64,000 nucleotides of DNA from CAMLFJ01 sp035524955 (GTDB taxonomy: Bacteria > Methylomirabilota > Methylomirabilia > Rokubacteriales > CSP1-6), in assembly GCA_035524955.1 (NCBI GenBank), contig DATLFG010000045.1, forward strand, positions 1 through 64,000, in the 5' to 3' direction. Of this stretch, positions 49,530 to 57,636 are shown piece after piece (position 1 is the first letter of the stretch; each line of letters starts with the position of its first letter). The position numbers and the translations under genes were made by a program. Below the pieces are notes generated by a model. That model worked only from the letters and a program-made list of their open reading frames with translations. It searched no databases and was not told where the DNA came from.

Positions 49530-50966
49530 TCAGGTTAGCAGGGCCAGGGGCTCCTCGATCAGGTCCGCGAGCGCGCCCAGGAACTGGGCGCCGCGGGCGC
49601 CGTCAAGGGCCCGGTGGTCGCAGGACAGGGTCAGCGTCAGGGTCGGCTGCACGGCCGGCTGGCCGTTGACCGGCACGACGCGGTCGGCGATGCGGCCGAC
49701 GGCCAGGATCGCGGCCTGCGGCGGGTTGACGATCGCGCTGAAGGCGTCCACGCCGTACATGCCGAGATTGCTGATCGTGAACACGCCGCCCTGGATATCC
49801 GCGGGACGGAGCTTGCCGGCCTGGGCGCGGGCCACCAGGTCCTCGCGGCGGGCCGCGATGTCGGGCAGGCCGAGCGTGTCGGCGCGCGCGATGACCGGGA
49901 CCACCAGGCCGTCCTCCAGCGCGACCGCGAGGCCGATATTGATCTCGGCGTGGCGCTCGAGCGCGCCGTCCTTCCACGAGACGTTGACGCGCGGGTGCCG
50001 CGCCAGCGTGGCCGCGACCAGCTTCACGAGCAGGTCCGTGTACGTGAGGTGCGCGCCGGTCTGCTTGCGCGCGGCCCCGAGCCACGCCACCAGCCGCGCC
50101 ACGTTGACCTCGCGCACCAGGTAGAAGTGCGGCGCGGTGGTCCACGACGCGGTCATCCGCTCCGCCATGATCCGCCACACCGTCCCCACCCCCTCGCCCC
50201 TCCGGGGAGCCATCACACCCTCTCCCCCATGGGGAGAGGGTAGGGTGAGGGGGCCGGTGGTGAGGGGGCCGGTGGCAAGGGGTGCGCCGACCGGCGCCGC
50301 AACGGCGGGAACGTCCGCCACCAGCACCGCGCCCCCCGGCCCCGACCCCCGCAGCGCGCTCAGATCCACCCCGCGCTCCGCCGCGAGCCGGCGCGCCTTC
50401 GGCGACGCGGCGACGAGTCGCCCCGCGCCGCCGTTCGCCGTCGCCTTCCGGCTCTCGACGAACGCGAGCACGTCGGCCTTCTCGATCCTGCCGGTCGAGG
50501 TCTTGATGCTCGAAAGGTCCACGCCGTGCTCCTCGGCGATGCGGCGGGCGAGGGGGGAGGCCTTCACGGGCCCCTCACCACCGGGCCCCTCACCACCGGG
50601 CCCTCTCCCCAAGGGGGAGAGGGTAGATGGGATCCCCGCCGGCGAAGGTATCGCCCTCTCTCCCTCTCCCCTCCGGGGAGAGGGCAGGGTGAGGGGCTCG
50701 GTGGTGAGGGGAGCTCCGGCGGGTACAGCGGACTCGGCGATGAGGGCGATGGTCTGGCCGACCGGGACGACGTCGCCTTCCTGCGCGGTGACGCCGCTCA
50801 GGATGCCGGAGGCGGGCGCCTCGATCTCGACCGTGACCTTGTCGGTCTCGATCTCGACGATGGGCTCGCCTTTCCGCACCGTGTCGCCGGGCGCCTTCAT
50901 CCAGCGCAGGACCTTGCCGGTCTCCTGCGCCAGCTCCAGCGCGGGCATGATGACGTTGGTCGGCAT
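49530..50966 (-). CDS. 2-oxoacid dehydrogenase E2 (lipoyl acyltransferase) with repeat-derived linkers
   Basis: A 478-residue dihydrolipoamide acyltransferase. Lipoyl domain residues 1-78 (EIETDKVTVEI, lipoyl Lys43), two peripheral-subunit-binding domains at about 136-171 (ASPLARRIAEEHGVDL) and 187-219 (ASPKARRLAAERGVDL), catalytic domain from 262 with HFYLVREVN and SCDHRALDGARGAQFLG. It transfers acyl groups from E1 to CoA. Both linkers (about 83-134 and 225-258) are encoded by palindromic repeats and share PLTLPSP..GEG. Two PSBDs in one chain is unusual for bacteria. The downstream E1-beta gene is in the same operon; E1-alpha is 8 kb away; no E3 gene is seen. Confidence 0.92.
   Translation of the reverse strand: MPTNVIMPALELAQETGKVLRWMKAPGDTVRKGEPIVEIETDKVTVEIEAPASGILSGVTAQEGDVVPVGQTIALIAESAVPAGAPLTTEPLTLPSPRRGEGERAIPSPAGIPSTLSPLGRGPGGEGPGGEGPVKASPLARRIAEEHGVDLSSIKTSTGRIEKADVLAFVESRKATANGGAGRLVAASPKARRLAAERGVDLSALRGSGPGGAVLVADVPAVAAPVGAPLATGPLTTGPLTLPSPHGGEGVMAPRRGEGVGTVWRIMAERMTASWTTAPHFYLVREVNVARLVAWLGAARKQTGAHLTYTDLLVKLVAATLARHPRVNVSWKDGALERHAEINIGLAVALEDGLVVPVIARADTLGLPDIAARREDLVARAQAGKLRPADIQGGVFTISNLGMYGVDAFSAIVNPPQAAILAVGRIADRVVPVNGQPAVQPTLTLTLSCDHRALDGARGAQFLGALADLIEEPLALLT
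50205..50283. repeat. G-rich palindromic repeat, locus 6, inside the E2 gene
   Basis: Hairpin accctctcccccatggggagagggt (50217-50241) plus two gtgagggggccggtg units (50246-50274). Read on the minus strand it encodes the second interdomain linker of E2 without breaking the frame. Confidence 0.8.
50566..50716. repeat. G-rich palindromic repeat, locus 7, inside the E2 gene
   Basis: Two hairpins, ccctctccccaagggggagaggg (50600-50622) and ccctctcccctccggggagaggg (50662-50684), with outer arms cccctcacca and tggtgagggg. In-frame: it encodes the linker between the lipoyl domain and the first subunit-binding domain. Confidence 0.8.
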
Positions 50967-50975
50967 CGCTAGAGC

Positions 50976-51043
50976 GCTCCCCTCACCCTGCTCTCTCCCC
51001 AGAGGGGAGAGGGTGGAAAGGGGCCCCGGAGGGGAGAGGGTGC
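50976..51043. repeat. G-rich palindromic repeat, locus 8
   Basis: Hairpin ctctccccagaggggagag (50994-51012) and a second aggggagagggtg tail, between the E1-beta stop and the E2 start on the same strand. Confidence 0.7.
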
Positions 51044-52029
51044 TAGGCCTTGCGGCATAGCGCGCGGGCGGCCTCGAAGACGGTTTGCTCTGAGGGGACC
51101 GTGAGGTCCTCCAGCACCGGGGAGAAGGGCACCGGCACGTCCATCGCGCCCATGCGCTTCACCGGCGCGTCGAGGTGGTAGAAGGCGCCCTCCGCGATGA
51201 CCGAGGCGATCTCGGCGGTGACCCCGTAGCGCTCGTAGCCCTCGTCCACCACCAGGGCGCGCGAGGTCTTCTTGGCCGAGTCGATCAGCGCCTGCTTGTC
51301 GAGCGGCCACGTGGTCCGCGGGTCGATGACCTCCGCGCTGATGCCCGCATCCTCCAGGAGCTTGGCGGCGCCCAGAGCCACGCCCACCATGCTGCTGGTG
51401 GCCACGATCGTGATGTCCTTGCCCACCCGCTTCACCTCGGCCACACCGAACGGGATCGTGTAGTCGCCCTCAGGCACCGGCCCCTTCATCCGGTACATCA
51501 TCTTGTCCTCGAATATGACCACCGGGCTGTCGTCGCGGATCGCGGTCTTCATGAGCCCCTTGGCCTCGTAGGGGCCCGAGGGCAGCGCCACCTTGAGGCC
51601 GGGGACGTGGCTCACCCACGCGTGCAGCGACTGCGAGTGCTGGGCGGCCGAGCGGCGGGTGGCGCCGAGCGTGGTGCGGAAGACGATCGGCACCTTGATC
51701 TTGCCGCCCGACATGTAGTGCGCCTTGGCGGCCTGGTTGACCATCTGGTCCATGGTCAGCGTGATGAAGTCGCCGAACATGACGTCCACCACCGGCCGCA
51801 TGCCGGTCATGGCCGCGCCCACGCCGATGCCCGCGTAGCCGGGCTCGGAGATCGGCGTGTCGATCACGCGCTCGGTGCCGAACTCCTGCACCAGCCCGAC
51901 CAGAGTCTTGAATGGGTGGCCGGCCTCGGCCACGTCCTCGCCGATCAGGAAGACGGTCGGATCCCGTCGCATCTCCTCGGCGATGGCTTCCTTGACCGCG
52001 TCCCCGTAGGTCAGCTCACGCTCAGCCAT
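51043..52029 (-). CDS. 2-oxoacid dehydrogenase E1 component, beta subunit
   Basis: A 328-residue E1-beta (transketolase pyrimidine-binding and C-terminal domains). Motifs: LIGEDVAEAGHPFK, RVIDTPISEPGYAGIGVGAA with the TPP-binding Glu, MFGDFITLTMDQMVNQAAK, ATRRSAAQHSQSLHAW and IDPRTTWPLDKQALIDS. It forms a heterotetramer with E1-alpha to decarboxylate a 2-oxo acid (pyruvate, branched-chain or acetoin type) and acylate lipoyl-E2. ATG 52029; the HpaB gene ends 28 bp upstream, so the genes are probably co-transcribed. E1-alpha is found at 58895-59878. Confidence 0.92.
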   Translation of the reverse strand: MAERELTYGDAVKEAIAEEMRRDPTVFLIGEDVAEAGHPFKTLVGLVQEFGTERVIDTPISEPGYAGIGVGAAMTGMRPVVDVMFGDFITLTMDQMVNQAAKAHYMSGGKIKVPIVFRTTLGATRRSAAQHSQSLHAWVSHVPGLKVALPSGPYEAKGLMKTAIRDDSPVVIFEDKMMYRMKGPVPEGDYTIPFGVAEVKRVGKDITIVATSSMVGVALGAAKLLEDAGISAEVIDPRTTWPLDKQALIDSAKKTSRALVVDEGYERYGVTAEIASVIAEGAFYHLDAPVKRMGAMDVPVPFSPVLEDLTVPSEQTVFEAARALCRKA

Positions 52030-52057
52030 GCCTGCCTCCTGATCTTCCTGATTGGCT

Positions 52058-53542
52058 TCATCGGCCGGCGGCCGGCGGCGCGACCGGGCGGCGCATCGGC
52101 AGCGGGATCGCGCGCAGGCTCTCCAGATCGATCGCGGGCATGTCGAGATCCAGGGCCCGCAGCACGCCGTTGGCCAGCTCGTTGTAGCGGGGGAAGGACC
52201 GCCGCAGCCGCGCGCGCCAGGCCGGGAGGCCGCCGTTGGCGTGCAGCTCGAAGGCCGACTCGCGGCCGTCCAGGGCCGAGGACACGTGATCGGCGGCGAG
52301 CTGGAGCAGGGCCGCGCGCTGCAGCGCGGTGTACTGGCCCCCGGCGAAGGACTCCTCGAGTCCGGCCCCGACCTCGGGCGACGTCAGGTCCTTGTCCGAG
52401 GGCGCCACCACGAGCGACGAGCCGGGCACGATCCTCAGGATCTCCGCCATGCGCTGCCGCCCCTTCTGCATGGCGATGCTGCCCGCGGCCACGTGGCTCC
52501 GGCCCGGCACGCAGTAGCCCGCCGTCGAGACGTCCGGGTCGAGCTCGGCGGCGGTCTGGCAGCTCCGGACCGTCTGGACGTCGATGACGAGGTCGATCAG
52601 GTGCTCGATCGTCGGCTCGTGGTCCTTGAGCCCCATCGCGTGCGTGCAGGCGAGCGCGAGGCCAAGCGTGAACTCGGCCTTGGCAAGCCAGGCGTAGAGC
52701 TGGTGCCAGAAGCACCAGGCGGCGATCGGGTCGGGCGACGGGTCGGTGAGGAACACCCGGTCCCACGGGACCAGCACCTCCTCGAGCCAGATCTGCCCGT
52801 CCAGCTCGTCGAAGCGGCTGCTCAGCGGGGCCAGGAACGGGTTCGCGTGGCGGGCCGAGACCTTCCGGCAGACCACGGTGACGCCGGGCGCGTTCACCGG
52901 CACCACGAAGGTGGCCCGGTGCCCGTCGCGGTCCACGCCGGAGTGCGCGCCGATGTACACGTCCTCGGCGTAGACCGGGCTCGTGTGCATCCCCACCTTG
53001 CCGCTCAGCACGAGGCCGGCGCCGGTCTCGCGCACGACGCGCAGCGCCGCGCGCTGGTCCACGTCCTCGCGGAGCCGGTAGCCGATGGTGGCGGCGCCCG
53101 CGGAGAAGGTCAGGAAGCGGCCGGTGCGAACGAGCAGGTCGCGATACGCGGCGGCGGCGGCGATCTGCGGCGGGGAGACATCGCGCTGCTGGACCACGTC
53201 GAGGAGGCCGAGCGCGATGAGGTTCCCGTAACCGGGCGTGTGGGTCATGTTGCCCGCGGTCAGGAAGATGGTCTCGGCGTAGCTCCGGCCCATCGCGCGC
53301 AGGTCGGCCGAGGTCCTCGGCAGCCGGAATGCCCACGGGGCACCCGGGTCGGCGTCCCCCGGCGGGGTGAGGAGCACGCCCCGCCACGCGAGGTCCTGGT
53401 GGCGGTCGTACCAGGCGACGTACTCGTCCACCATCGGCCGGGTGGCGGGATGCACCGTCACGTCGTCGATGAGCCCCTCGCCGATGACCCAGACCCGGCG
53501 TCCGTCGTGCAGGGCGTCACGGTACTCGTTGCCGGTTCTCAC
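52058..53542 (-). CDS. 4-hydroxyphenylacetate 3-hydroxylase (HpaB) family flavoprotein
   Basis: A 494-residue FADH2-dependent monooxygenase/4-hydroxybutyryl-CoA-dehydratase-family protein. It starts MRTGNEYRDALHDGRRVW, as HpaB relatives do, with HPATRPMVDEYVAWYDRH, NMTHTPGYGNLIALG, GAGLVLSGKVGMHTSPVYA and FWHQLYAWLAKAEFTLG. It hydroxylates a phenol using FADH2 from a separate reductase (HpaC), which is not seen here. The 4-hydroxybutyryl-CoA dehydratase cluster cysteines are absent, which favours the monooxygenase branch. Adjacent LLM and TauD genes suggest an aromatic catabolic cluster. Confidence 0.86.
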   Translation of the reverse strand: MRTGNEYRDALHDGRRVWVIGEGLIDDVTVHPATRPMVDEYVAWYDRHQDLAWRGVLLTPPGDADPGAPWAFRLPRTSADLRAMGRSYAETIFLTAGNMTHTPGYGNLIALGLLDVVQQRDVSPPQIAAAAAYRDLLVRTGRFLTFSAGAATIGYRLREDVDQRAALRVVRETGAGLVLSGKVGMHTSPVYAEDVYIGAHSGVDRDGHRATFVVPVNAPGVTVVCRKVSARHANPFLAPLSSRFDELDGQIWLEEVLVPWDRVFLTDPSPDPIAAWCFWHQLYAWLAKAEFTLGLALACTHAMGLKDHEPTIEHLIDLVIDVQTVRSCQTAAELDPDVSTAGYCVPGRSHVAAGSIAMQKGRQRMAEILRIVPGSSLVVAPSDKDLTSPEVGAGLEESFAGGQYTALQRAALLQLAADHVSSALDGRESAFELHANGGLPAWRARLRRSFPRYNELANGVLRALDLDMPAIDLESLRAIPLPMRRPVAPPAAGR

Positions 53543-53686
53543 AAGGTGGTCCCCACGCTCCCTCCGCCTGACACGGCCCGGCGCATATCCTATCCCAAGA
53601 CCGCGCGCTCGGCATGCCCGGCGGGCGCGATCGTCCGACCGCCGACCGATCGGTCCGGCGATGGCCCCGGCATCGACCCCGGTCGA

Positions 53687-54751
53687 CTAGACGCCCGCGA
53701 ACACGTCCGCCCACTCCTCGAGCATCTCGGGGTGCCCGTGACGGATGCTGATCGCGAAGTGGTTGTAGCCGGCCGCGCGCAGCTCCCGGATGCGCTCGCG
53801 CAGCTCGGGCCGCGTGCCGGTGAAGGTCATGGTGCGGATCAGGTCCGATGTACAGACCTCCTGCTCCTCCGGCCGGAGGAACATGAGGTGCCCGCGGTGG
53901 TTGGACAGGTATCGCGCGTCCGCCGGCTCGTACTTCCGGTAGACCTCGCGATAGCGCTCGAGCAGCGGGGCGAGCGCGGGCGGGACGGTGCGCCCCATGT
54001 TGCCGAACTCCGCGACCTCGACGCCGTTGTGGAGCGCGACCGTGGCGTGGGGCCCTGCCTGGGCCCGGGCGCGCGGGCTGTCCCAGGCCTCGCCGTCTGC
54101 CAGCACGCACCCGCCGGTGAACGCGGTGGCCACGCGCGCGGCAGGGTCCACGCCGGCCGCGCCCCACGCCTGCCGCATGTCGGCGATGGCGGCCCCGGCC
54201 GCGCCCATGTGGCCGGTGGCGTGGAGCCACCCCGCGCCCAGCTCGGCGGTGAGGCGCCGGCCGCGCGGGCCGAGGGCCGAGATGTGCAGCGGGATCGGAT
54301 CCCGGATGTTGACGGCCCCGATCTCCGGGTTGAGGAAGCGGATCGCGCGCTGCTTGCCCTCGAACGTCCAGCGGAGCGTGTCGCCCGCCAGCAGGCCCTG
54401 CACGACCCGGATGTACTCGCGCATGGCGTCGAGCGTCACCGGGCCGAGCCCCATGGTGCGCCGCGCGGTGAACCCGGTGGAGATGCCGAAGTCGATGCGG
54501 CCGGGGGCCAGGGCGTTGAGCGAGGCGAGCGCGCTCGCCGCGACGGGGGCGATGCGATTGGAGGGAATCAGCACGCCGGTGGCCAGGCGGATCCGCGAGG
54601 TCTGCGCCGCGGCCGCGCCCATGGCCACGAACATGTCGGCGTTGAGGAGCTGGGTATCGTAGAACCAGGCGCGGCTGTAGCCGAGCTCCTCGGCGCGCTT
54701 GACGACCTTCCACGAATCGGCGGCCGTCGCCAGGTTGATTCCGAAGTCCAT
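53687..54751 (-). CDS. LLM-class flavin-dependent oxidoreductase
   Basis: A 354-residue LLM oxidoreductase with MDFGINLATAADSWKVVKRA, LGYSRAWFYDTQLLNAD, IRLATGVLIPSNRIAPVAASA, PGRIDFGISTGFTARRTMG. These segments match the F420/FMN-type 5,10-methylenetetrahydromethanopterin-reductase-like branch. The ATG at 54751 lies 14 bp after the TauD stop, so it is co-transcribed with the dioxygenase upstream. The substrate is not known. Confidence 0.87.
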   Translation of the reverse strand: MDFGINLATAADSWKVVKRAEELGYSRAWFYDTQLLNADMFVAMGAAAAQTSRIRLATGVLIPSNRIAPVAASALASLNALAPGRIDFGISTGFTARRTMGLGPVTLDAMREYIRVVQGLLAGDTLRWTFEGKQRAIRFLNPEIGAVNIRDPIPLHISALGPRGRRLTAELGAGWLHATGHMGAAGAAIADMRQAWGAAGVDPAARVATAFTGGCVLADGEAWDSPRARAQAGPHATVALHNGVEVAEFGNMGRTVPPALAPLLERYREVYRKYEPADARYLSNHRGHLMFLRPEEQEVCTSDLIRTMTFTGTRPELRERIRELRAAGYNHFAISIRHGHPEMLEEWADVFAGV

Positions 54752-54765
54752 CTGGGGCGTCGGCG

Positions 54766-55689
54766 TCACCGGCTCGGCGGGCTTGCCTCCGCGGCGACCT
54801 GGGCCGCGGTCGGCCCGTCGCCCACGAGCGTGGTGCGGCGCACGTCGCGCGGCTCGTGCGCCGGGAAGGGCCGGGCCCGGTGCATGGTCTGGCGGTTGTC
54901 CCACATCACCAGGTCGCCGACCCGCCACCGGTGCGAGTAGACGAACTGCCGCTGGGTGGCGATCTCGTTGAGATCGCGCAGGAAGGCGCGCGCCTCCGGG
55001 ACCGGCCAGCCGACGATGCCGCCCGCGTGCGAGGAGAGGTAGAGCGACTTGCGCCGGTGCACCGGATGGGTGCGCACCAGGCACTGGCGCACCGGCGCGA
55101 AGCGCACGCGCTCCTCGTCGGTGAAGTCGGTGAAGCCGAGCTGCTGGCGCGAGTAGAGCTGGGAGTGCTCGCAGACGAGGTCCTGCACCAGGGCCCGGGT
55201 CTCGTCGTCGATCGCGTCGTAGCCCGCCCGCATGTCGGCGAACTCGGTGTTGCCGCCCTTGGACGGGATGCTCCGGGCGTGGAGCAGCGAGTACTTCGCG
55301 GGGATCACCTTGAACGAGCTGTCGGAGTGCCAGAGCCGGTTGCCCAGCGCGAAGAGGCGCCGGCGATCCTCGCGCGCATAGATCTGGTTGTCCTTGTCGA
55401 GATTGGATACGTCGGCGAAGGTGGTCGGCAGGCGGTACTCGTCCGGGGCGCGCAGGCTCGTGCCGATGGCGTGCTCGATCTCCCCCAGGCTGCTGGTGAA
55501 GGCGAGCTGCTGCTCGTCGGTGAGGGGCTGGTCGTGGAAGACGAGCACGGCGTACTTGTCCATGCCCGCGTGCACGGCCGCCACCTCGTCCAGGGACAGG
55601 GGTCTGGTCAGGTCGATGCCCTCGACCTCGGCCGCCAGGCAGGGGCCAACCTGGCGGAAGCTCACCGCGCCGGCCGTTCGTGTCGTCAT
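54766..55689 (-). CDS. TauD/TfdA-type 2-oxoglutarate dioxygenase (second)
   Basis: A 307-residue Fe(II)/2-oxoglutarate oxygenase, clearly different from the one at 47377. HxD motif LWHSDSSFKVIPAKYSLLHA (about residue 119), VMWDNRQTMHRARPF with the distal His, RRTTLVGDG with the Arg. It resembles the 2,4-D/TfdA and alkylsulfatase-type groups. The N-terminal SFRQVGPCLAAEVEGIDL is normal. It heads the minus-strand run toward HpaB and the E1/E2 genes, divergent from the CoA-transferase at 55787. Confidence 0.88.
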   Translation of the reverse strand: MTTRTAGAVSFRQVGPCLAAEVEGIDLTRPLSLDEVAAVHAGMDKYAVLVFHDQPLTDEQQLAFTSSLGEIEHAIGTSLRAPDEYRLPTTFADVSNLDKDNQIYAREDRRRLFALGNRLWHSDSSFKVIPAKYSLLHARSIPSKGGNTEFADMRAGYDAIDDETRALVQDLVCEHSQLYSRQQLGFTDFTDEERVRFAPVRQCLVRTHPVHRRKSLYLSSHAGGIVGWPVPEARAFLRDLNEIATQRQFVYSHRWRVGDLVMWDNRQTMHRARPFPAHEPRDVRRTTLVGDGPTAAQVAAEASPPSR

Positions 55690-55786
55690 GCTGGGAGATT
55701 GCTCCGGCCGTCAGTTCCTAGTCAAGAGGCCGGGTCGAGGGCCAGCCTCGACCCGGCGGGGGCGGCTGTGGTACGCATGGTGCCCT

Positions 55787-56986
55787 ATGGACAAAGCGCT
55801 GACCGGCATCCGGGTCGTGGATCTCACGAACAACCAGGCGGGGCCCTCCTGCGGCCAGATGCTGGCGTGGCTGGGCGCCGACGTGATCAAGGTCGAGGAG
55901 CCGGGCCGGGGGGACGTGGCCCGGTACTCGCAGAAGGACAAGGACCGGCCGGACGCGGATGCCCTGTTCTTCCTCTCCTTCAACGCCAACAAGCGGAGCC
56001 TCACCCTCAACCTCAAGCACGCGGGCGGTCAGGACGTCTTCCGCGCGCTGCTCAGGACGGCCGACGTGCTGCTGGAGAACTTCGGCCCCGGGGTGATCGA
56101 CCGCCTGGGCTTCGGCTACGCGGCGGTCCGCGAGCTCAACCCGCGGCTGGTCTACGCGAGCATCAAGGGCTTCGGCTCCTACGGGCCCTATCGCGACTAC
56201 AAGAGCTACGAGCCGATCGCGCAGGCGATGGGCGGAGCCATGAGCGTCACCGGGTTTCCGGACGGGCCGCCCACGTTCATGTGGCCGTCCATCGGCGACT
56301 CCGGCACCGGCATGCACTGCGTGATCGGCATCCTCGCCGCGCTGATGCAGCGGCACGCCAGCGGCCGGGGGCAGCAGGTCGAGGTGTCGATGCAGGATGC
56401 GGTGGTCAACCTCATCCGGGTCAGCCTGCGCGACCACCAGCGCTTCGGCAAGGTCATGGAGCGCGCCGGCAACCAGCTCGGGGCGGGCGTGCCGGGCACG
56501 ACGTACCGCTGCCACCCGGGCGGCCCCAACGACTACGTGTTCATCTTCGCGCAGCAGCAGATGTGGCACCCGCTGCTGCGCGCCATCGGCCGCGAGGACC
56601 TGATCGGCGACGCGCGCTACGAGACCCCGGAGACCCGCGCGGCCCACCGCACCGAGGTGAACCGGCTGCTGGAGGACTGGACGGCCGGGCGGCCGAAGCA
56701 CGACGTGATGAAGATCCTGGGCGAGGCCGGGGTGCCGTGCGGGGCCTGTCTGGACACCGGCGAGGTGCTGACCGACCCGCACCTGCTCGCGCGCGAGATG
56801 ATCGTGGAGGTCGAGCATCCGGTGCGCGGGCGCTACGTGACGGTCGGCAACCCGATCAAGCTCTCCGCCTCGCCGACCACGATCGGGCCGTCCCCGCTGC
56901 TCGGCCAGCACCGCGAGGAGATCCTCGCCGAGCTGGGCTACACCGGCGCCCAGGTCCGCGCGCTCGCCGCCGACGGCGCGATCTAG
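55787..56986 (+). CDS. Family III CoA-transferase, formyl-CoA-transferase-like
   Basis: A 399-residue CaiB/BaiF enzyme with Frc-like features: GIRVVDLTNNQAGPSCGQML, NANKRSLTLNLKH, SIKGFGSYGPYRDYKSYEPIA and GFPDGPPTFMWPSIGDSGTG, which carries the catalytic Asp and the Gly-rich loop. It would move CoA between formyl-CoA or another thioester and oxalate or another acid. A TPP enzyme of the oxalyl-CoA decarboxylase superfamily is encoded 9.7 kb away but not adjacent. It is the only + strand gene in the 44-60 kb block. Confidence 0.9.
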   Translation: MDKALTGIRVVDLTNNQAGPSCGQMLAWLGADVIKVEEPGRGDVARYSQKDKDRPDADALFFLSFNANKRSLTLNLKHAGGQDVFRALLRTADVLLENFGPGVIDRLGFGYAAVRELNPRLVYASIKGFGSYGPYRDYKSYEPIAQAMGGAMSVTGFPDGPPTFMWPSIGDSGTGMHCVIGILAALMQRHASGRGQQVEVSMQDAVVNLIRVSLRDHQRFGKVMERAGNQLGAGVPGTTYRCHPGGPNDYVFIFAQQQMWHPLLRAIGREDLIGDARYETPETRAAHRTEVNRLLEDWTAGRPKHDVMKILGEAGVPCGACLDTGEVLTDPHLLAREMIVEVEHPVRGRYVTVGNPIKLSASPTTIGPSPLLGQHREEILAELGYTGAQVRALAADGAI

Positions 56987-57015
56987 CCCGCACGGATCGT
57001 CCGCAACCCGGCGGG

Positions 57016-57116
57016 GCCCACCCTCACCCCCACCCTCTCCCTCCCAGGAGGGAGAGGGAGCCGGTTGGCGTCCCCCTCTCCCCCGCGAGGGGGAGAGGGC
57101 AGGCTGAGGGGGTGGC
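57016..57116. repeat. G-rich palindromic repeat, locus 9 (composite)
   Basis: ccctctccctcccaggagggagaggg (57033-57058) and ccctctcccccgcgagggggagaggg (57074-57099), bracketed by cccaccctcaccc and gctgagggggtggcc. The plan matches locus 4 closely. Between convergent genes. Confidence 0.75.
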
Positions 57117-57130
57117 CCCGGAGCTGGCCC

Positions 57131-57622
57131 TTAGATCAGGAAGGAGAGGTTCGGCAGCGGCTCGGCTGCGTTGATCAGCACGACCTTCTTGAGGCTCATC
57201 CGCAGCGGGCCGTCCCCGCGCCGCAGGTGGTGCGTCGCGCGCCCCACCCACCAGTGCATCTCGGCCTTGGCCTGGACGGACAGCTCGGCCAGCATGAAGT
57301 TCGAGCCCGCCACGAGCCGGCCGTCGGGCTCTTCCGCCACCTCGACGTTCGAGATGAGCCGCCGCATCAGGGACGCGGGCTCCTGGCTGTAGCGATGGCC
57401 GGTCTGCAGCAGCTTGATGCGGGTCTCGAGGCGCGCGCGGTTGTCGTAGATGTGCGAGATGCGCGTCTCCGGGTCGGCGTCGGGCTCGGTGGTGGCCGGC
57501 ACCCAGTAGACCGCGTCGTCGGTCCACAGCGCGAGCCACTCGGCGTAGCGGGCCTCGTCGGCCAGGCGCGCTTCCCGGTGGAGGAACTCGACGACGGCCT
57601 GGTGGTCCCGGTCGCTGACCAT
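57131..57622 (-). CDS. Ring-hydroxylating dioxygenase small (beta) subunit
   Basis: A 163-residue beta subunit (NTF2-like SnoaL fold) of an aromatic ring-hydroxylating dioxygenase. It starts VSDRDHQAVVEFLHREARLA, then WLALWTDDAVYWVPATTEP, RLETRIKLLQTGHRYSQEP and SNVEVAEEPDGRLVAGS. It has a structural role in the alpha3beta3 oxygenase. ATG 57622 lies just after the alpha-subunit stop (14-bp gap), so alpha and beta are an operon. Confidence 0.88.
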   Translation of the reverse strand: MVSDRDHQAVVEFLHREARLADEARYAEWLALWTDDAVYWVPATTEPDADPETRISHIYDNRARLETRIKLLQTGHRYSQEPASLMRRLISNVEVAEEPDGRLVAGSNFMLAELSVQAKAEMHWWVGRATHHLRRGDGPLRMSLKKVVLINAAEPLPNLSFLI

Positions 57623-57636
57623 CGGGGCGACGCGGG

